64,000 bases of DNA from Adiantum capillus-veneris (Eukaryota > Streptophyta > Polypodiopsida > Polypodiales > Pteridaceae), in the NCBI GenBank assembly GCA_014529385.2, contig CM043965.1, positions 62,641,933 through 62,705,932 on the forward strand. Direction: 5' to 3'. The first letter of the stretch is position 1, and the number at the start of each line of letters is the position of its first letter. This document shows positions 47,834 through 57,970 of the stretch, one piece after another. The notes beneath the pieces were generated by a model. It was not told the DNA's origin. It did no database searches and saw only the letters and a program-made list of their open reading frames with translations. The translations under genes and the position numbers were made by a program.

Positions 47834-47885
<52 letters not shown>
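47834..47885. repeat. (GA)26 microsatellite
   Basis: Perfect GA dinucleotide run. Confidence 0.95.
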
Positions 47886-47887
<2 letters not shown>

Positions 47888-48107
47888 ATTTGGTTTTCTG
47901 GACTTTGGCAGCTCAGTAGACGTCAAGTGGAATGGTAAAGAGTATATTCTATCTTCTTGCCGTGGAAGGGGCCTTACATGCATTGGCTGCTAGATGCCCT
48001 TTTCAGTGTTCTCATCACTGCCTCCCCGTGTATCTCAACCAGGTACACTAACTTGGACTATGCTTGCTCTGTTGTCAATTTTGCTAGAATCTTGCTTTGG
48101 TTTGCGC

Positions 48108-48109
<2 letters not shown>

Positions 48110-48190
<81 letters not shown>
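48110..48190. repeat. (GA)40 microsatellite at a LINE tail
   Basis: A GA run lies directly beyond the 3' tail of the truncated LINE fragment (48191-48530, minus). Confidence 0.95.
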
Positions 48191-48192
<2 letters not shown>

Positions 48193-48530
48193 TGAAATGA
48201 AATAATATATTAACGTCTTCAAAAGGCCAAAATGACCTATGAGACCGATCCGTTACAAAGTGATGAATCTGAGACCATGTCTGGGTACAATAAAAGAGAT
48301 ACTAAAATGAATCTAGAAGTGCTACTAGCTGGAACTGTGTGGGGTATGTGTGACCACGGATACAATGCGTGTCCAATTCAAGAGGGTCATATAATGGGTG
48401 ATAAATCCATCCTCATCTTTACTTTGGATGTCAAGATAGCGAATCCTCTGCTGTAGTCTCCATCGATGTTGTGAAGCTCCTCTCCTCAGTTGTGGGCGTC
48501 TCGATCTCCCTAGCTCTAATGCTCGAAGAG
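48191..48530 (-). mobile_element. 5'-truncated LINE, 3' end only
   Basis: The block GTCTTCAAAAGGCCAAAATG and the following ACCTATGAGACC match the 3' end of the adjacent LINE at 48552-48585, and further diverged matches continue to GCTCGA. It therefore represents a second, truncated insertion of the same LINE family in the same orientation, abutting the 3' end of the longer copy. Confidence 0.65.
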
Positions 48531-48906
48531 AAATGAAATAAAATGAAATGTAATATTAACGTCTTCAAAAGGCCAAAATGACCTATGAGACCAAAAGGTT
48601 ACATGTGGTGGTGTCTGGGTACAAAAAGTACAAAGAACTAAAAAGAAAATAGTGGGTAGGGGTGGGGTGAAAGCTGATACAAAGGGAAGACAAAGGGTGA
48701 GCTGATACAATGGAGCTCTCTGACAATCGAGGCATCATACACATATACATGAGTATCCGGGACGGCTCCTATGTTGCGCCAGTATGGTATGGGTCCTCTG
48801 TCGCAGTCTGCGTCGATATCGAGAGGACCCTCTCGTCCGTGGGCGACGGGACCACCCCAACTCTATCGCTCGATCAAGCAGTATGCCTCTGGTACCTCTG
48901 GTGTGG

Positions 48907-49572
48907 TTATGCTGTGGAGACTGCTCGAACTCCTCTGTCTGTGACTGAAAGAAAACTGTGATCTTCTGCTGTCGCTGGATCTCTCATTGTGCCCCTCTTC
49001 AAGAGGTCCTCTCTCTGTGTTTGCGAATCTCCAGTAAGTATAATTCGAGGCATCTCTGATCCTGGTATCTCATGACCATACAAAGTGGCCCAAAACCCTC
49101 TTTGAATAGACAGTGAAAGCGGTCGTATCTCATAGTATACTGGGCAGTGATAGATGTAATGTAGCTCTGTCTCTGGCTCTATTTGGCACATCTGACAAAT
49201 CTTGGACTGAGTGGGTACTCCTCTAAATCTGCTTGTCTCGATCTCTAGCTGATGTGAAGATGTGCATATCTGACCAATAGCACATCGTATCCCGTGGGTT
49301 AGATGAGTATCCATGTATCCTGGTCTGATCACAAAACCATCCTCCGTCAGTTGGAGAAGAAGCTCTCTATAGAAAGTCATCTTCGTACCTAGCTCATGTG
49401 TGGGTTGTATCCATGTACTCTTCGTATCCAACTGAATCAAGTCTTGTCTGATGAGCGTGGTAATCTCTGCTCTTGTGAGGGGGATGGAGGGTGCATCCAG
49501 AGGTTTTCTGAAATGGGGGTAGCCGGTCCATACTAAAGCCATGTAACTGAAACTAAGATGCCATCCCTGCAT
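48907..49572 (-). pseudogene. LINE ORF2 C-terminal region with CCHC-type motif
   Basis: An open segment of 221 codons contains ICQMCQIEPETELHYIYHCP, a C-X2-C-X8-H-X4-C motif, like the zinc-binding domain that follows RT in many plant and animal LINE ORF2 proteins and is needed for nucleic-acid handling during target-primed reverse transcription. It is separated from the RT segment by a frameshift in 49573-49643. Codons before the motif form an amphipathic helical stretch. No RNase H domain is seen. Confidence 0.75.
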
Positions 49573-49643
49573 ACCAACATGATCTATCTCCCTGCAATGC
49601 CAGCTGTCGCGAAGACTCTAGTGCTAATCGAGCATATCTGTCT

Positions 49644-51357
49644 CTAGGGAGAGCCCAAGTGCCATGCATAAATGAAACTGATCGAGTGAGGTGCCTCCAC
49701 TACCAATGGAGGAGCAGCGAGCTCCGGCCTAACAATGTCATGTGGTACTGAGGCCTTGGCCCTAATCATCCGAGAAATCATAGACACCAATGGCTTCTTT
49801 ATACATCTCCATCCGTCAGTACTGCCAGCTCTACTATGATGATCAACTGAGGGGTCCCATATCTCCACTCCGTACAGCATGGCCGAAGTGACCAGAGTGT
49901 CAAAGAGCCAAAGCTTTGTCCGAGGTTCCTGGAATTGAACCTGCGAACATATCCTCTCAAGTCTCCCCAATGCTGCATAGGCTCTGGTCAATTGCGTATC
50001 TGCTGCACGCCTCAAGGAAAATATTGGACCACTGAAAACCGCCCCAAGATAAGTGTATGTATCTGCATACTCCACAGTCTCTCGACCATATGTAAAAGTG
50101 GGGGCGGACCTCCTTACCCACTGTGCCGTGGTGTTAAACACCATTACCTTGGTCTTACCAAGGTTCACAGACAATCCACTGTCCCGTGCAAATACATGCA
50201 ATGCATCCAAATGACGCTGCATCCCTTCTGGAGAATCGGAGATCAACACAATATCATCAACATATAATAGCAACGGAATCCATGTCCCTGCAAGCCGAGC
50301 ACCTCTATCACCCTCTGTATGTACATAATCTGAAAACTCATCTACATATATCCCAAAGAGAGTCGGAGATAGGGGACAACCCTGCTTCACCCCAATGGTG
50401 GAGTGAACCATGTCGGACATGCCCTGAGTAGTGCGTACCTGTCCTACCACTGTCCTGTATAAAGCTAAGATCCCCCAGATCAGTTCTGTGGGCACCCCCA
50501 TGTCTTGCAATCTGCGTATGAGTCTGGCTCGTGGCACTGTATCAAAGGCTTTGCGGAAATCCACAAAGCTACAATATATCCTCCTGCCATGGTGTCTACC
50601 CTCCTCAATAATGGCTCTGAGTGTCAAAATCTGGTCAAGAGTGGAGAAACCTATCTTGAACCCTACCTGTCCTGCTGCCCGTATGCCCTCTCTCTCTACC
50701 CATCCACTTAACTCATGCTCAAGAATTGATGCATATAGCCTAGCCAGAGTGTGACCAACAGAGTGTGACCAACCATGATGGTTCGGTAATTCCCGGAAAG
50801 CATTGGATCTTCGACTTGAAGATAGGCACAATAGTTGACATACTACAAGTCTTAGGGAAACCCTCATACATAGCTCTATTAAACATCGTAGCAAGAGGCT
50901 CTGCAAGCATATCTTTGGCATGGATAAAGTGCTCTGCTACCAGACCATCATGATCCTGTGCTCTTCTTGTCTTCATCTTGTCAATGGCTTTCCTTACCCT
51001 CTCAACAGTAAAGAAAGTACATGTTTGTGGGCATGCCTCTGGAAGGTCAGGCAAAGGTGGCTGCCCCGATGCTGTATAGAGAGATGTAGCATATTCCCCC
51101 CATGTCTCTGTGGAAGTGATGGCTGGCGGTGGAGAGTGCTCATTTAAAAGCCTCCATGCCTCACTAGAGTAGTGACTCATAAACAACTGATACAGATCAC
51201 ACTCTAATTGAGATAGGTAAGCCCTCTTCTTTCGTCGCACTAGGCGGCGGAAGATAATACGTGACTGTCTATGTGTAGTAGTACCCATGAGCACCTCTCT
51301 TTGTAATCTGATCCTCATCTCTCTACACTCCTCATCATACCAACTGTTTTGAGGCAT
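49644..51357 (-). pseudogene. LINE ORF2 reverse transcriptase domain
   Basis: 50740-51357 encodes the N-terminal part (DEECREMR..., then VRKAIDKMKTRRAQDHDGL, IVPIFKS). 49644-50921 has the core motifs CSFVDFRKAFDTVPR (motif A), GVKQGCPLSPTLFGIYVDEF (B), LLLYVDDIVLIS (C, YVDD instead of the more usual FADD of L1), LGKTKVMVF (D) and TYLGAVFS (E). The enzyme copies LINE RNA at the nicked target. A 14-bp tandem duplication (AGAGTGTGACCAAC twice, about 50747-50774) and a nearby indel shift the frame between fingers and palm. Confidence 0.9.
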
Positions 51358-51449
51358 GCTCCTAGATCGTCTGCGTGTAGGCTGGCTGTGGGGATATGCC
51401 TTTGATGCTGCATCATGCAGCGTCTTTGTCAGAATCTGGGTGAGCTCAT

Positions 51450-52383
51450 CTAGTGGTCGTCCTGGCTCCTAAGTGTATAGCTGCCTGTATATCTCATCAG
51501 TGTACACGTGATCCGTCTCCCTCGTGAGGTATGCCCAGTATATGTGGAGGCCTCTCCCAATGGAGCTGTGTTGAACTGGAACGATAGAGTGAATGACAAG
51601 ATAGCATGATCGACTGCTACCCCAACCGGTCTAGTTTCCACCATGAAATCCTGAAAGGAAGGAATGAGTCCTCGTGGAGCCATAACATAATCCACTGTAC
51701 TAGCGCCATGCCGATGTGAAAGCATGTAAAACTACCAGCACTGCAGGGAATCGCTGTAGGCCATTCAAAATGGCCAATCCATGTGCAGTCCCCATATCAA
51801 TCAAGTATCTGCCATACTCAGTGTGCTCCTCATCTTGTGATAATCTAGACAGGCCCATTTCTGTAATATCAAGCTCCCGCATCAACTCCTCTGAGGTATC
51901 ATAGAATACTGTCTGGTGGTGGGTAGTCCTAGCATTGAAATCCCCCAAAATAATAATGTTGCCGTCTCTGGAAAACTCCCATATATCATCATCTAAAATA
52001 GAGAAGGGGGATTGTCCTCTAGGTGATGCATATACTGACGTACTAGGAGGAAAATAACAAATAGCGATGTAGAGATATCTGCCTGTCTCTGCCTTCAGTC
52101 TCACCCACATATACCTCGCATGCTCATTCCTCCGAGCTATATGAATCAGAGACTGTAGCTCCTCCCTGAATAAGACTGCCACTCCTCCTAAACCTTGTCC
52201 TCTGGGCTCTAATCGAGTCTCCTGTTTGCAAGTTGTCTCCCATTTGTATCCGCTCACATGGGGCATGGACTGTCCCGGGGCTTGATGCATCTCAGAGTAG
52301 AAAATGATGTCTCTTCCTATGAAACTATCCTCAAAGGCCCCTACATCAAGGCGCAAAGATCCATTACAATTCCATGTAGCCAC
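51450..52383 (-). pseudogene. LINE ORF2 apurinic-like endonuclease domain
   Basis: The ORF starts ATGGCTACATGGAATTGTAA, ~30 nt after the ORF1 stop. Endonuclease/exonuclease/phosphatase motifs follow in order: TWNCNG, SEMH (the catalytic Glu), GGVAVLF, ILGDFNARTT and then, after a frameshift at about 51725, STVDYVM and VAVDHAILSFTL (the terminal DH). The enzyme nicks target DNA to prime reverse transcription. All catalytic motifs are readable, but the single frameshift near 51725 separates the last two from the rest. A stop follows near 51450. Confidence 0.88.
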
Positions 52384-52413
52384 TATGAGTGTGGTCCCAC
52401 AGGTTTCGCACCG

Positions 52414-52690
52414 TCATGCGGGGCACTTCTCCAGAATAACCACTCGTCCATCCCTGTAGAAGGCCACTTTCCCCTTCTCTCGAGCTGTCATTATCTCGGG
52501 CATAACTTCTTTCATATGAGCAAGCTGTGTGAGTGTGAGGTCATCTCCAAGGAATATGCCCGTTTTCTTTAGTGTAGGACGCTTCTTCAAGAAGTCCTTT
52601 TTTGCCTCCCTGGATGGAAAGCGCATGATTAGAGCTCTTTCTTTTGAAGTCTCCTCATTTCCTCGTGTCTTCTTCCCTACCCTCCATGCC
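52414..52690 (-). pseudogene. LINE ORF1, C-terminal half
   Basis: From the insertion point at 52691 to a stop at 52414 the frame encodes ERALIMRFPSREAKKDFLKK and then TGIFLGDDLTLTQLAHMKEV. This resembles the RRM end and C-terminal domain of L1-type ORF1 proteins ('R.iivkF....dk..il...', 'i.eDlt......r..l.p'), which coat LINE RNA. The first ~45 bp of the larger ORF seen here (52696-52734) belong to the inserted LTR. Ignoring the insert and one TTTGT copy, the frame is continuous with 63625-63969. Confidence 0.75.
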
Positions 52691-52695
52691 TTTGT
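52691..52695. other. target-site duplication TTTGT (left)
   Basis: TTTGT flanks the gypsy element on the left; the partner is at 63620-63624. Confidence 0.9.
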
Positions 52696-53922
52696 TGTAA
52701 GGTGCAGCGGAAGTGAATGTTGAACTTTGCTCAAGATGAGTGCTCCGAACTGTGCTCAAGGTTCCTTTTTCTTAGGGAAGGGAGAGCCTTCCGTTCTTTA
52801 ATGAGAGAGTGCAATGGACACAAACAAAGTGAATGGACACTATGAGTGAAGGTGCTGAGGCTGAGAGATAGAGAGAGAAGAATACGACACTAGAATGTTG
52901 TCAAACCCTCCTCCGAAGGCCCCACTCTCTATGGCGAGAGCGGTCTACTATTGATTGCACAAATCTCTACAATGCTTTGGACTTGCCGACGATGAGAACA
53001 ACGAGACGGGCTGAAATCTGAAAATGCTAATGTTTGAAATCTGCAAATCTTTATGTGCTGAATTCTGACTCTATGTCGGTGACGATGTCGATGGCGACGA
53101 TGCGACGACAACACGCTGAAAACACAGATGCTGAAATCTGCGTTTTCCGGGCTGAAACTGCAAACTTCGCGGGATCTGACCGTGCGGCGAGGATCTGTTG
53201 CGGGAAGGTGAGATCTGCGAGGTTTGGTACTTCTTCTGCGGGTTCTAACTACTAAAAACTGAAAACGCTAGTCTATGGGCTGATTCTGTCGCGAAGGTCT
53301 GCAAAAATGCTGAGGGTGTTAGGCTGATGCAAAAACACTGGGCTGATCTGGTCTCTGTTGTGGAAATCTGCTAACGCTAGGGAGTTTGCTATGTCTTGCT
53401 GTGGATCTGCCGACCCGCAATGCAAAAACACCAAGGGCTGAATTTCATGCAAAAACGCCAAGGCTGAAGTTGGATCTCCTTGCAGAAAACGCTAGGTCAA
53501 TTGCTTGGGGGGGGGGGGGGGGGTCTTGTTGAGAAGGTGCCTATTGAACCGAAGCTCCTGCTGCCTCTTCTACCAGAGAGTGCTAGCGCTAGTTTTCTAT
53601 ATATACAAACTTAGTAAATTTGCCCTACCTAGTTTCCAACAAAAGTCACTTAAAAATAATAAGAGAAAAATGTCAAAAATAGGAAAAATAGATCTACGCA
53701 CTTTAAAAATGCTCTTGATGGGTTCTGATGGAAATCTGATGATCATGCTGTGTGCAACCAGAGGATATGCACCTACTCTAAGTGTCTGGACATGCACGGT
53801 CTGCGAATAGACTCACAAAAGTGCCAGATCGCTTCCTATTCTAGACAGACTTGACTGAACTGAACCCTTGGTCATGCTGTAGCTTGTCCACGGACACATA
53901 GGGTTGGATGTGTCACGTGACA
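52696..53922 (-). repeat. 3' LTR of the gypsy element
   Basis: The minus strand begins TGTCACGTGACACATCC (53922) and ends CTGCACCTTACA (52696). It matches 62421-63619 over its length with visible substitutions and indels. These include a 17-bp G run here against 9 there, a ~19-bp block around 53178-53198 missing there, and a ~21-bp duplication present there. Confidence 0.93.
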
Positions 53923-53934
53923 TCCCCTCCTTTT
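53923..53934 (-). promoter_or_regulatory. polypurine tract of the gypsy element
   Basis: The minus strand reads AAAAGGAGGGGA directly before the 3' LTR. It would be the plus-strand primer after RNase H cleavage. Confidence 0.8.
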
Positions 53935-54260
53935 CAAAGTGAGGTACTGGTACCGAACTGTATGGCGTCGAGGGAGATCTCCAACAACATCCGGAATCCT
54001 GGAAAGGACTCTTCGCTGGCCCACTCTGAGGTGTGGGTCATGCGATACTTGAACTTCATAAAGGTCTGCAACGCTTGCTTCTTTGGGCTGCGCCGAAAGC
54101 GACACAAAGTCTTCCGTGGCTCCTTCGATGCTTCCACTTTGTCTATGGATGTAGGTCCATCTTCTTCAAGAATCTCCATGGCTGAAAATTCCTGAAACCA
54201 CTTCCGTAAAGTGAAAATTTCGTCTTTCTTAGAGACTGTGCATGCAATGTAGATGAACAT
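53934..54260 (-). pseudogene. chromodomain-like pol tail of the gypsy element
   Basis: A 108-codon frame contains FRRSPKKQALQTFMKFKYRM, then TSEWASEESFPGFRMLLE, then FGTSTSL. It fits the chromodomain pattern '..yLVKWkg.p...aTWEp...f...LLe.f' and the usual end of chromovirus pol just before the polypurine tract. Chromodomains steer integration to marked chromatin. The aromatic cage is incomplete by eye (one Trp is clear), so histone binding is doubtful. Upstream, the integrase core is missing. Confidence 0.55.
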
Positions 54261-54340
54261 AGAGACGGAGTGCCAAACCGTTCACCACACACACGCAAAC
54301 AATGAGATCGACTCTTGTCTTGCTGATCTAAATCAATCAA

Positions 54341-54625
54341 CTATGGCAATTCACAACGGAAATGCCCATGCTTGGTGCTCATACTTGTTTTTCCTCTTTG
54401 TACGACTGTGTCGTGCCAAGGAAGAGACATGGAATGTGACTTCCTTGAATGCATACTTTTCATCTTTTCATGAGAAATCCGCATACATTCGTGCTCATTC
54501 ATGAGTGAAACGTGCTCAACGTACAATATGTCATGCCTAAGAAAAGGGATCACATAAAGACGCTGACTATAATACTGGAAACCATCACGAATGAAACACT
54601 CGAACAATGCGTGGTGACTAATCAT
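54341..54625 (-). pseudogene. integrase zinc-binding (HHCC) remnant
   Basis: The frame reads IRDGFQYYSQRLYVIPFLRH, then ILYVEHVSLMNEHECMR and VVQRGKTSMSTKHGHFR. This parallels the gypsy integrase N-terminus: 'dG.lyy..RlyvP..lr..il...H....gH.G' and 'C..Cqr.K......G.l.plp'. The Cys ligands near the end are replaced (VVQRGK). It follows the protease remnant after ~20 bp and is cut off before the DDE core. Two separate deletions therefore removed RT-RNase H and the catalytic core. Confidence 0.6.
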
Positions 54626-54643
54626 TCGAACACATAATACTTC

Positions 54644-55423
54644 CTATAAGGGTTCTTTGGACCTAGGCTCGAGAGCCAAGATCAGTTCGTCGTGTTTGAT
54701 CAAATCTGCTTGGGGGTTTGCTGTGGACCTCGACTTGAAAGCCAAGATCGATTCTTCGTGATCGATCGAATCTGCAATGAGGTTAGCTTCGCTAGAAAAA
54801 GCATCGACTAAACGATCATACTGATGAACAATCGCATCATCTTCATGCAAATCATCATGCTTGTCAGAAATCACATCTTGATCATGCAAATCATCATGCT
54901 TGTCCTTATCATCCAAATCATCATGCAAAGAAGAGACTGAGAGAGTCTCCTTCTCCTGAATCCTTTCAATCTTCGCCTGCACATTAGAAATGAGAGATGG
55001 AGAATGAACAACTTGCTCTCCACGAATGACAATGGGAGAGTCACTTTTGGCATTGAAAGTGAACGTATTTTCCGTCCAATCAATGAGAGGGTTATGCTCA
55101 CGAAACCATCGAATGCCCAAAATCATATCAGATCCTGAGAGAGGAGAGACAAAAAATTTTCTACGGAAAGCAACTTGTTAAACTGTAAACAACACATCAA
55201 GGCACTCTCTCGTGATGAGAGAATTCATACCGGGAGCGAAGCCAGAGACCTCGAGAGGAGATTTTTGACTAACCTCTAGGGGGGCTCTCTCAACAAGGGA
55301 GGGACTAATCACATCGTGCATACTGCTTGGGTCAAACAATATGACAAAATGCTGCCCTGTCATATGACCATAACATTTAATGAGTGACTCATCAATGGGA
55401 GGGTCATGAGAAACTTGGGGCAC
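54644..55423 (-). pseudogene. gypsy aspartic protease (retropepsin) with altered active site
   Basis: 55178-55423 encodes MTGQHFVILFDPSSMHDVIS. Chromovirus-type proteases usually have 'vLFDpGSTHS..S', so the Asp is kept while the Gly at the third position of the motif is Ser here. After a stop near 55178 the next segment has SDMILGIRWFREHNPLIDW, the conserved 'D.ILG.dWL..hnp.idw' helix. An Asp/His-rich repetitive acidic tail follows (KHDDLHD units, 54650-54950). The enzyme would release Gag and Pol products. It is broken by at least one stop and probably inactive. Confidence 0.75.
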
Positions 55424-55437
55424 ACTCGTGTTGTCAT

Positions 55438-56510
55438 TTATTGCATTGACAGAGGAAGGGGTTCTGTGGATTCTTTAAATTCATTCGATTCAAGCTTAGG
55501 ACATGTTCTTTTTATGTGACCCTTAATGTGACAATGAAAACAACGACCTTCCTTAGAATAAGTGCTTTGCTCTTCCGACGTGATGTATCCTCCTAAAATT
55601 CCTGTGCTACCTTTTGGGGTGAGCTTAGGTTTAGCAATTGTGTTAGCTTTACCCTTAGGTTCATTGGAAGAGTTCTTTTTTGAGAGACTATTGGAAGATT
55701 GGTTAGAAGAGTTACCGCTCTTACGGTTCTGAGGGTTCTGAGAGGTACTTGTCGAAGTCTTGTTTTCCTTAGGCTTTCCCTTGTTGTGCTTCATCTCTTG
55801 TGCGAGAGCAATCGCTACCGCCTTGTTGAGATCGATTGGATCGAGCACCTTGACATCATACTTGATATACTCGTCCAATCCATAAAGGAATGCCTCCTTG
55901 CGCTCCGCATCCGATTTGCGTAATTGAGTGCCGAGCTGCAAAACACGATTAGAGAAAGACATAACTGGCATACCATTTTGCTGGAGACCGCGCCAATTGT
56001 CCTTCAATCGTGCGAGGTATTGGGGTGGCATAAACCGCACCTTGAGCTTGTCTTGGAAATTAGCCCAACTGCAGGAAAGGGGCGTGAATTCGTTGGCTTC
56101 CTCTAGGTGCGCGGCTAACTGTGCCTCTTGCCATGCGTGGTACCAATTGATGGCATCACCGGCAAGGTACATAGCTGCTGTCAAAACCTTGCTATTTCCT
56201 GTCCTTTTAGTTGTCGCAAAATAAGCATTAAATTGATGCAACCAAGAATGAATAACCGTAGCATCCATCTTAACATCATAATTACTGAACTGGATCTTCT
56301 CTGTGAGATTGGGTTGTTGGAGTCCTAATCTCGGCTTGCGCCACTTGATGAACTACCAACATCTTTGGCTGGTTCGGACTTCGAGGCGAGAACATGTCGT
56401 ACAAACTCTTGCATGCGTTGTTCACTCTATGCTGCACGCTCTGCCTGTCGTTCTTCAGCCGCTAAGCGCGCTTGATCACGCTCACGCTCAAAGGTGTCTT
56501 GTCTGAGTTG
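55438..56510 (-). pseudogene. gypsy Gag, capsid and zinc knuckle (C-terminal part)
   Basis: A 276-codon frame starting MDATVIHSWLHQFNAYFA includes AMYLAGDAINWYHAW (capsid 'l.g.A..Wy' motif), QDKLKVRFMPPQYL, a Ser/Asn/Lys-rich linker and CFHCHIKGHIKRTC, a perfect C-X2-C-X4-H-X4-C knuckle. It is the particle-forming, RNA-binding protein. 56269-56510 continues upstream in another frame as a Glu/Arg-rich coiled coil with one TAG, to the copia insertion point. The N-terminal part lies at 61653-62084 beyond the copia element. Confidence 0.88.
56506..56510. other. target-site duplication AGTTG (left)
   Basis: AGTTG precedes the copia 5' LTR; its partner is at 61648-61652. Confidence 0.93.
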
Positions 56511-56737
56511 TGTTACCATATACATGTGGTAGTGATGTGTGTGAACACACTAGGACCGCCGGGGCATTTTTTCCCTCTTTAGGAGGTTTTTCCCCCCGTG
56601 CATTGTATATACGCCCATCACTCTAGGGCTATCTATCTTTCCATTGCACACTAAGTAAAACACTCTCTATTGTGTGCCTTGAGCTTCCTTCGTTTTCTCC
56701 AAGCTGTGTGTGTTTCTCTGCAACCCTAATTCCAACA
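56511..56737 (+). repeat. 5' LTR of copia element
   Basis: TGTTACCATATACATG...TCCAACA, 227 bp. TATA-like GTATATACGC at about 56605-56614. It differs from the 3' LTR at a T/C in the T-C run (about 56585) and C/G near the end (56725). Confidence 0.97.
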
Positions 56738-56739
56738 AT

Positions 56740-56751
56740 TGGTATCAGAGC
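56740..56751 (+). promoter_or_regulatory. copia PBS (initiator tRNA-Met)
   Basis: TGGTATCAGAGC begins two bases after the 5' LTR. Confidence 0.95.
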
Positions 56752-57058
56752 AGGTCACGTCCTCCCGGGCTTAGTCGCCAGCTGCTCCAGCACACGTCTG
56801 TTCACTTTCTCCGATTTCAGTGAGCTTTGGCGAGCATTCGTAGGTCGACAAAAATTTTGGGCTCATATCGGCCTCCGTTTCCACTACAGGCAGTACTGCA
56901 CGGGCTATTTCGTCATTTTGTGCAGAATTTTTGTCAGTGCCGTTTTCTGCATAACAGGTGCCTTATAGTCTTCTACGGTTTGTGCTATATAGCACAGGTT
57001 GTTCCCGCTCCGTTTCTCCTATTTTCGGGCAGTTTTCACATCAGGTGCAGCATTTACC

Positions 57059-57970
57059 ATGGCTGACAACAACAACACAGATGTGTTCAAGATGTTTGCT
57101 GCTGAGGACAGGTTGGATGGGGACAACTACCCTATGTGGGCTTATATGATGCAACATGTTCTTGTGTCAAAGGGTGTCTGGAACATTGTGCAGGGCATTG
57201 ATGTACGTCCTGGTTCTGAGGATGTAAGCGATGTTGAGGATGTTGCAGGTCTTGCTGCAAGGATTACAGCTGTTAGAGTTGTTTTGCCTACGGCAGAACA
57301 AGCTCGTTGGGATGTTAAGGATGCGCAGGCTCATGCATTGATTGCGTTGTCTGTGAAGCGCACCATTGTTCCTCACATCCGTTCAACAAAATCTGCAAAA
57401 CAGGCTTGGGATATTCTAGCAGGTCTTTATGCAAGCCGCAATGAGGCTAAAATTGCTTTGTTGCGTAAAGAGCTGGAGTCGAAGATTATGCATGAGGAAG
57501 ATGATATGGACACTTTCCTTGCTAGTGTCAAGGATATCAATGAGCAGCTTATTTCTGCAGGTGAAGTCATTTCAGACAGTTCCCTTGTGCAGACTGTTCT
57601 TGATGCCTTACCAGATTCCTACCAGACTTTTGCTAGTACTTGGAGACTGATGACCCAAGGAAATCCTGAAGTTGTCAAGTTTGATGCATTATGCACATTG
57701 CTGTTGCAAGAGTCACTTTCTAGAAAAAACAGGACTAGGCAGCGTGCAGTTGAACAGGCTTTTATTGCTTCTCAAAGAAAGGGTGGTAACAGTAATGCAG
57801 CCACTTCTTATGGTTCTGCTGCGAGTGGCAAAAATTCTATTCCTAATGCTTCTGCTGGCAATACTTCGTCTGGCAATACTGGCGATAAGGACAAAAAGAA
57901 GATGCGTTGCCATTATTGTAAAGCCAATGATCACTTGATCAAGTCGTGTCCTAAGTTGAAGGCCAAATAG
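57059..57970 (+). CDS. gag: copia Gag
   Basis: 303 codons from ACCATGGC, the first ATG with a good context after a ~320-nt leader, to a UAG at 57968-57970. Residues ~15-230 form a UBN2-like Gag capsid domain (DRLDGDNYPMWAYMM, KSAKQAWDILAGLY, LDALPDSYQTFAS). Residues ~230-280 are Ser/Gly/Asn rich. CHYCKANDHLIKSC near residue 284 is a canonical knuckle. Gag forms virus-like particles and packages RNA. The downstream codons stay open in the same frame into pol, so gag and pol form one reading frame interrupted only by this UAG. That is unusual for copia, which normally makes a single polyprotein. The UAG is either a recent nonsense change or a read-through signal. Confidence 0.93.
   Translation: MADNNNTDVFKMFAAEDRLDGDNYPMWAYMMQHVLVSKGVWNIVQGIDVRPGSEDVSDVEDVAGLAARITAVRVVLPTAEQARWDVKDAQAHALIALSVKRTIVPHIRSTKSAKQAWDILAGLYASRNEAKIALLRKELESKIMHEEDDMDTFLASVKDINEQLISAGEVISDSSLVQTVLDALPDSYQTFASTWRLMTQGNPEVVKFDALCTLLLQESLSRKNRTRQRAVEQAFIASQRKGGNSNAATSYGSAASGKNSIPNASAGNTSSGNTGDKDKKKMRCHYCKANDHLIKSCPKLKAK

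Noticed and set aside
50186-50754. Plus-strand ORFs 81-107 aa in the LINE RT
   Set aside because: Shadows of the RT frame on the minus strand.
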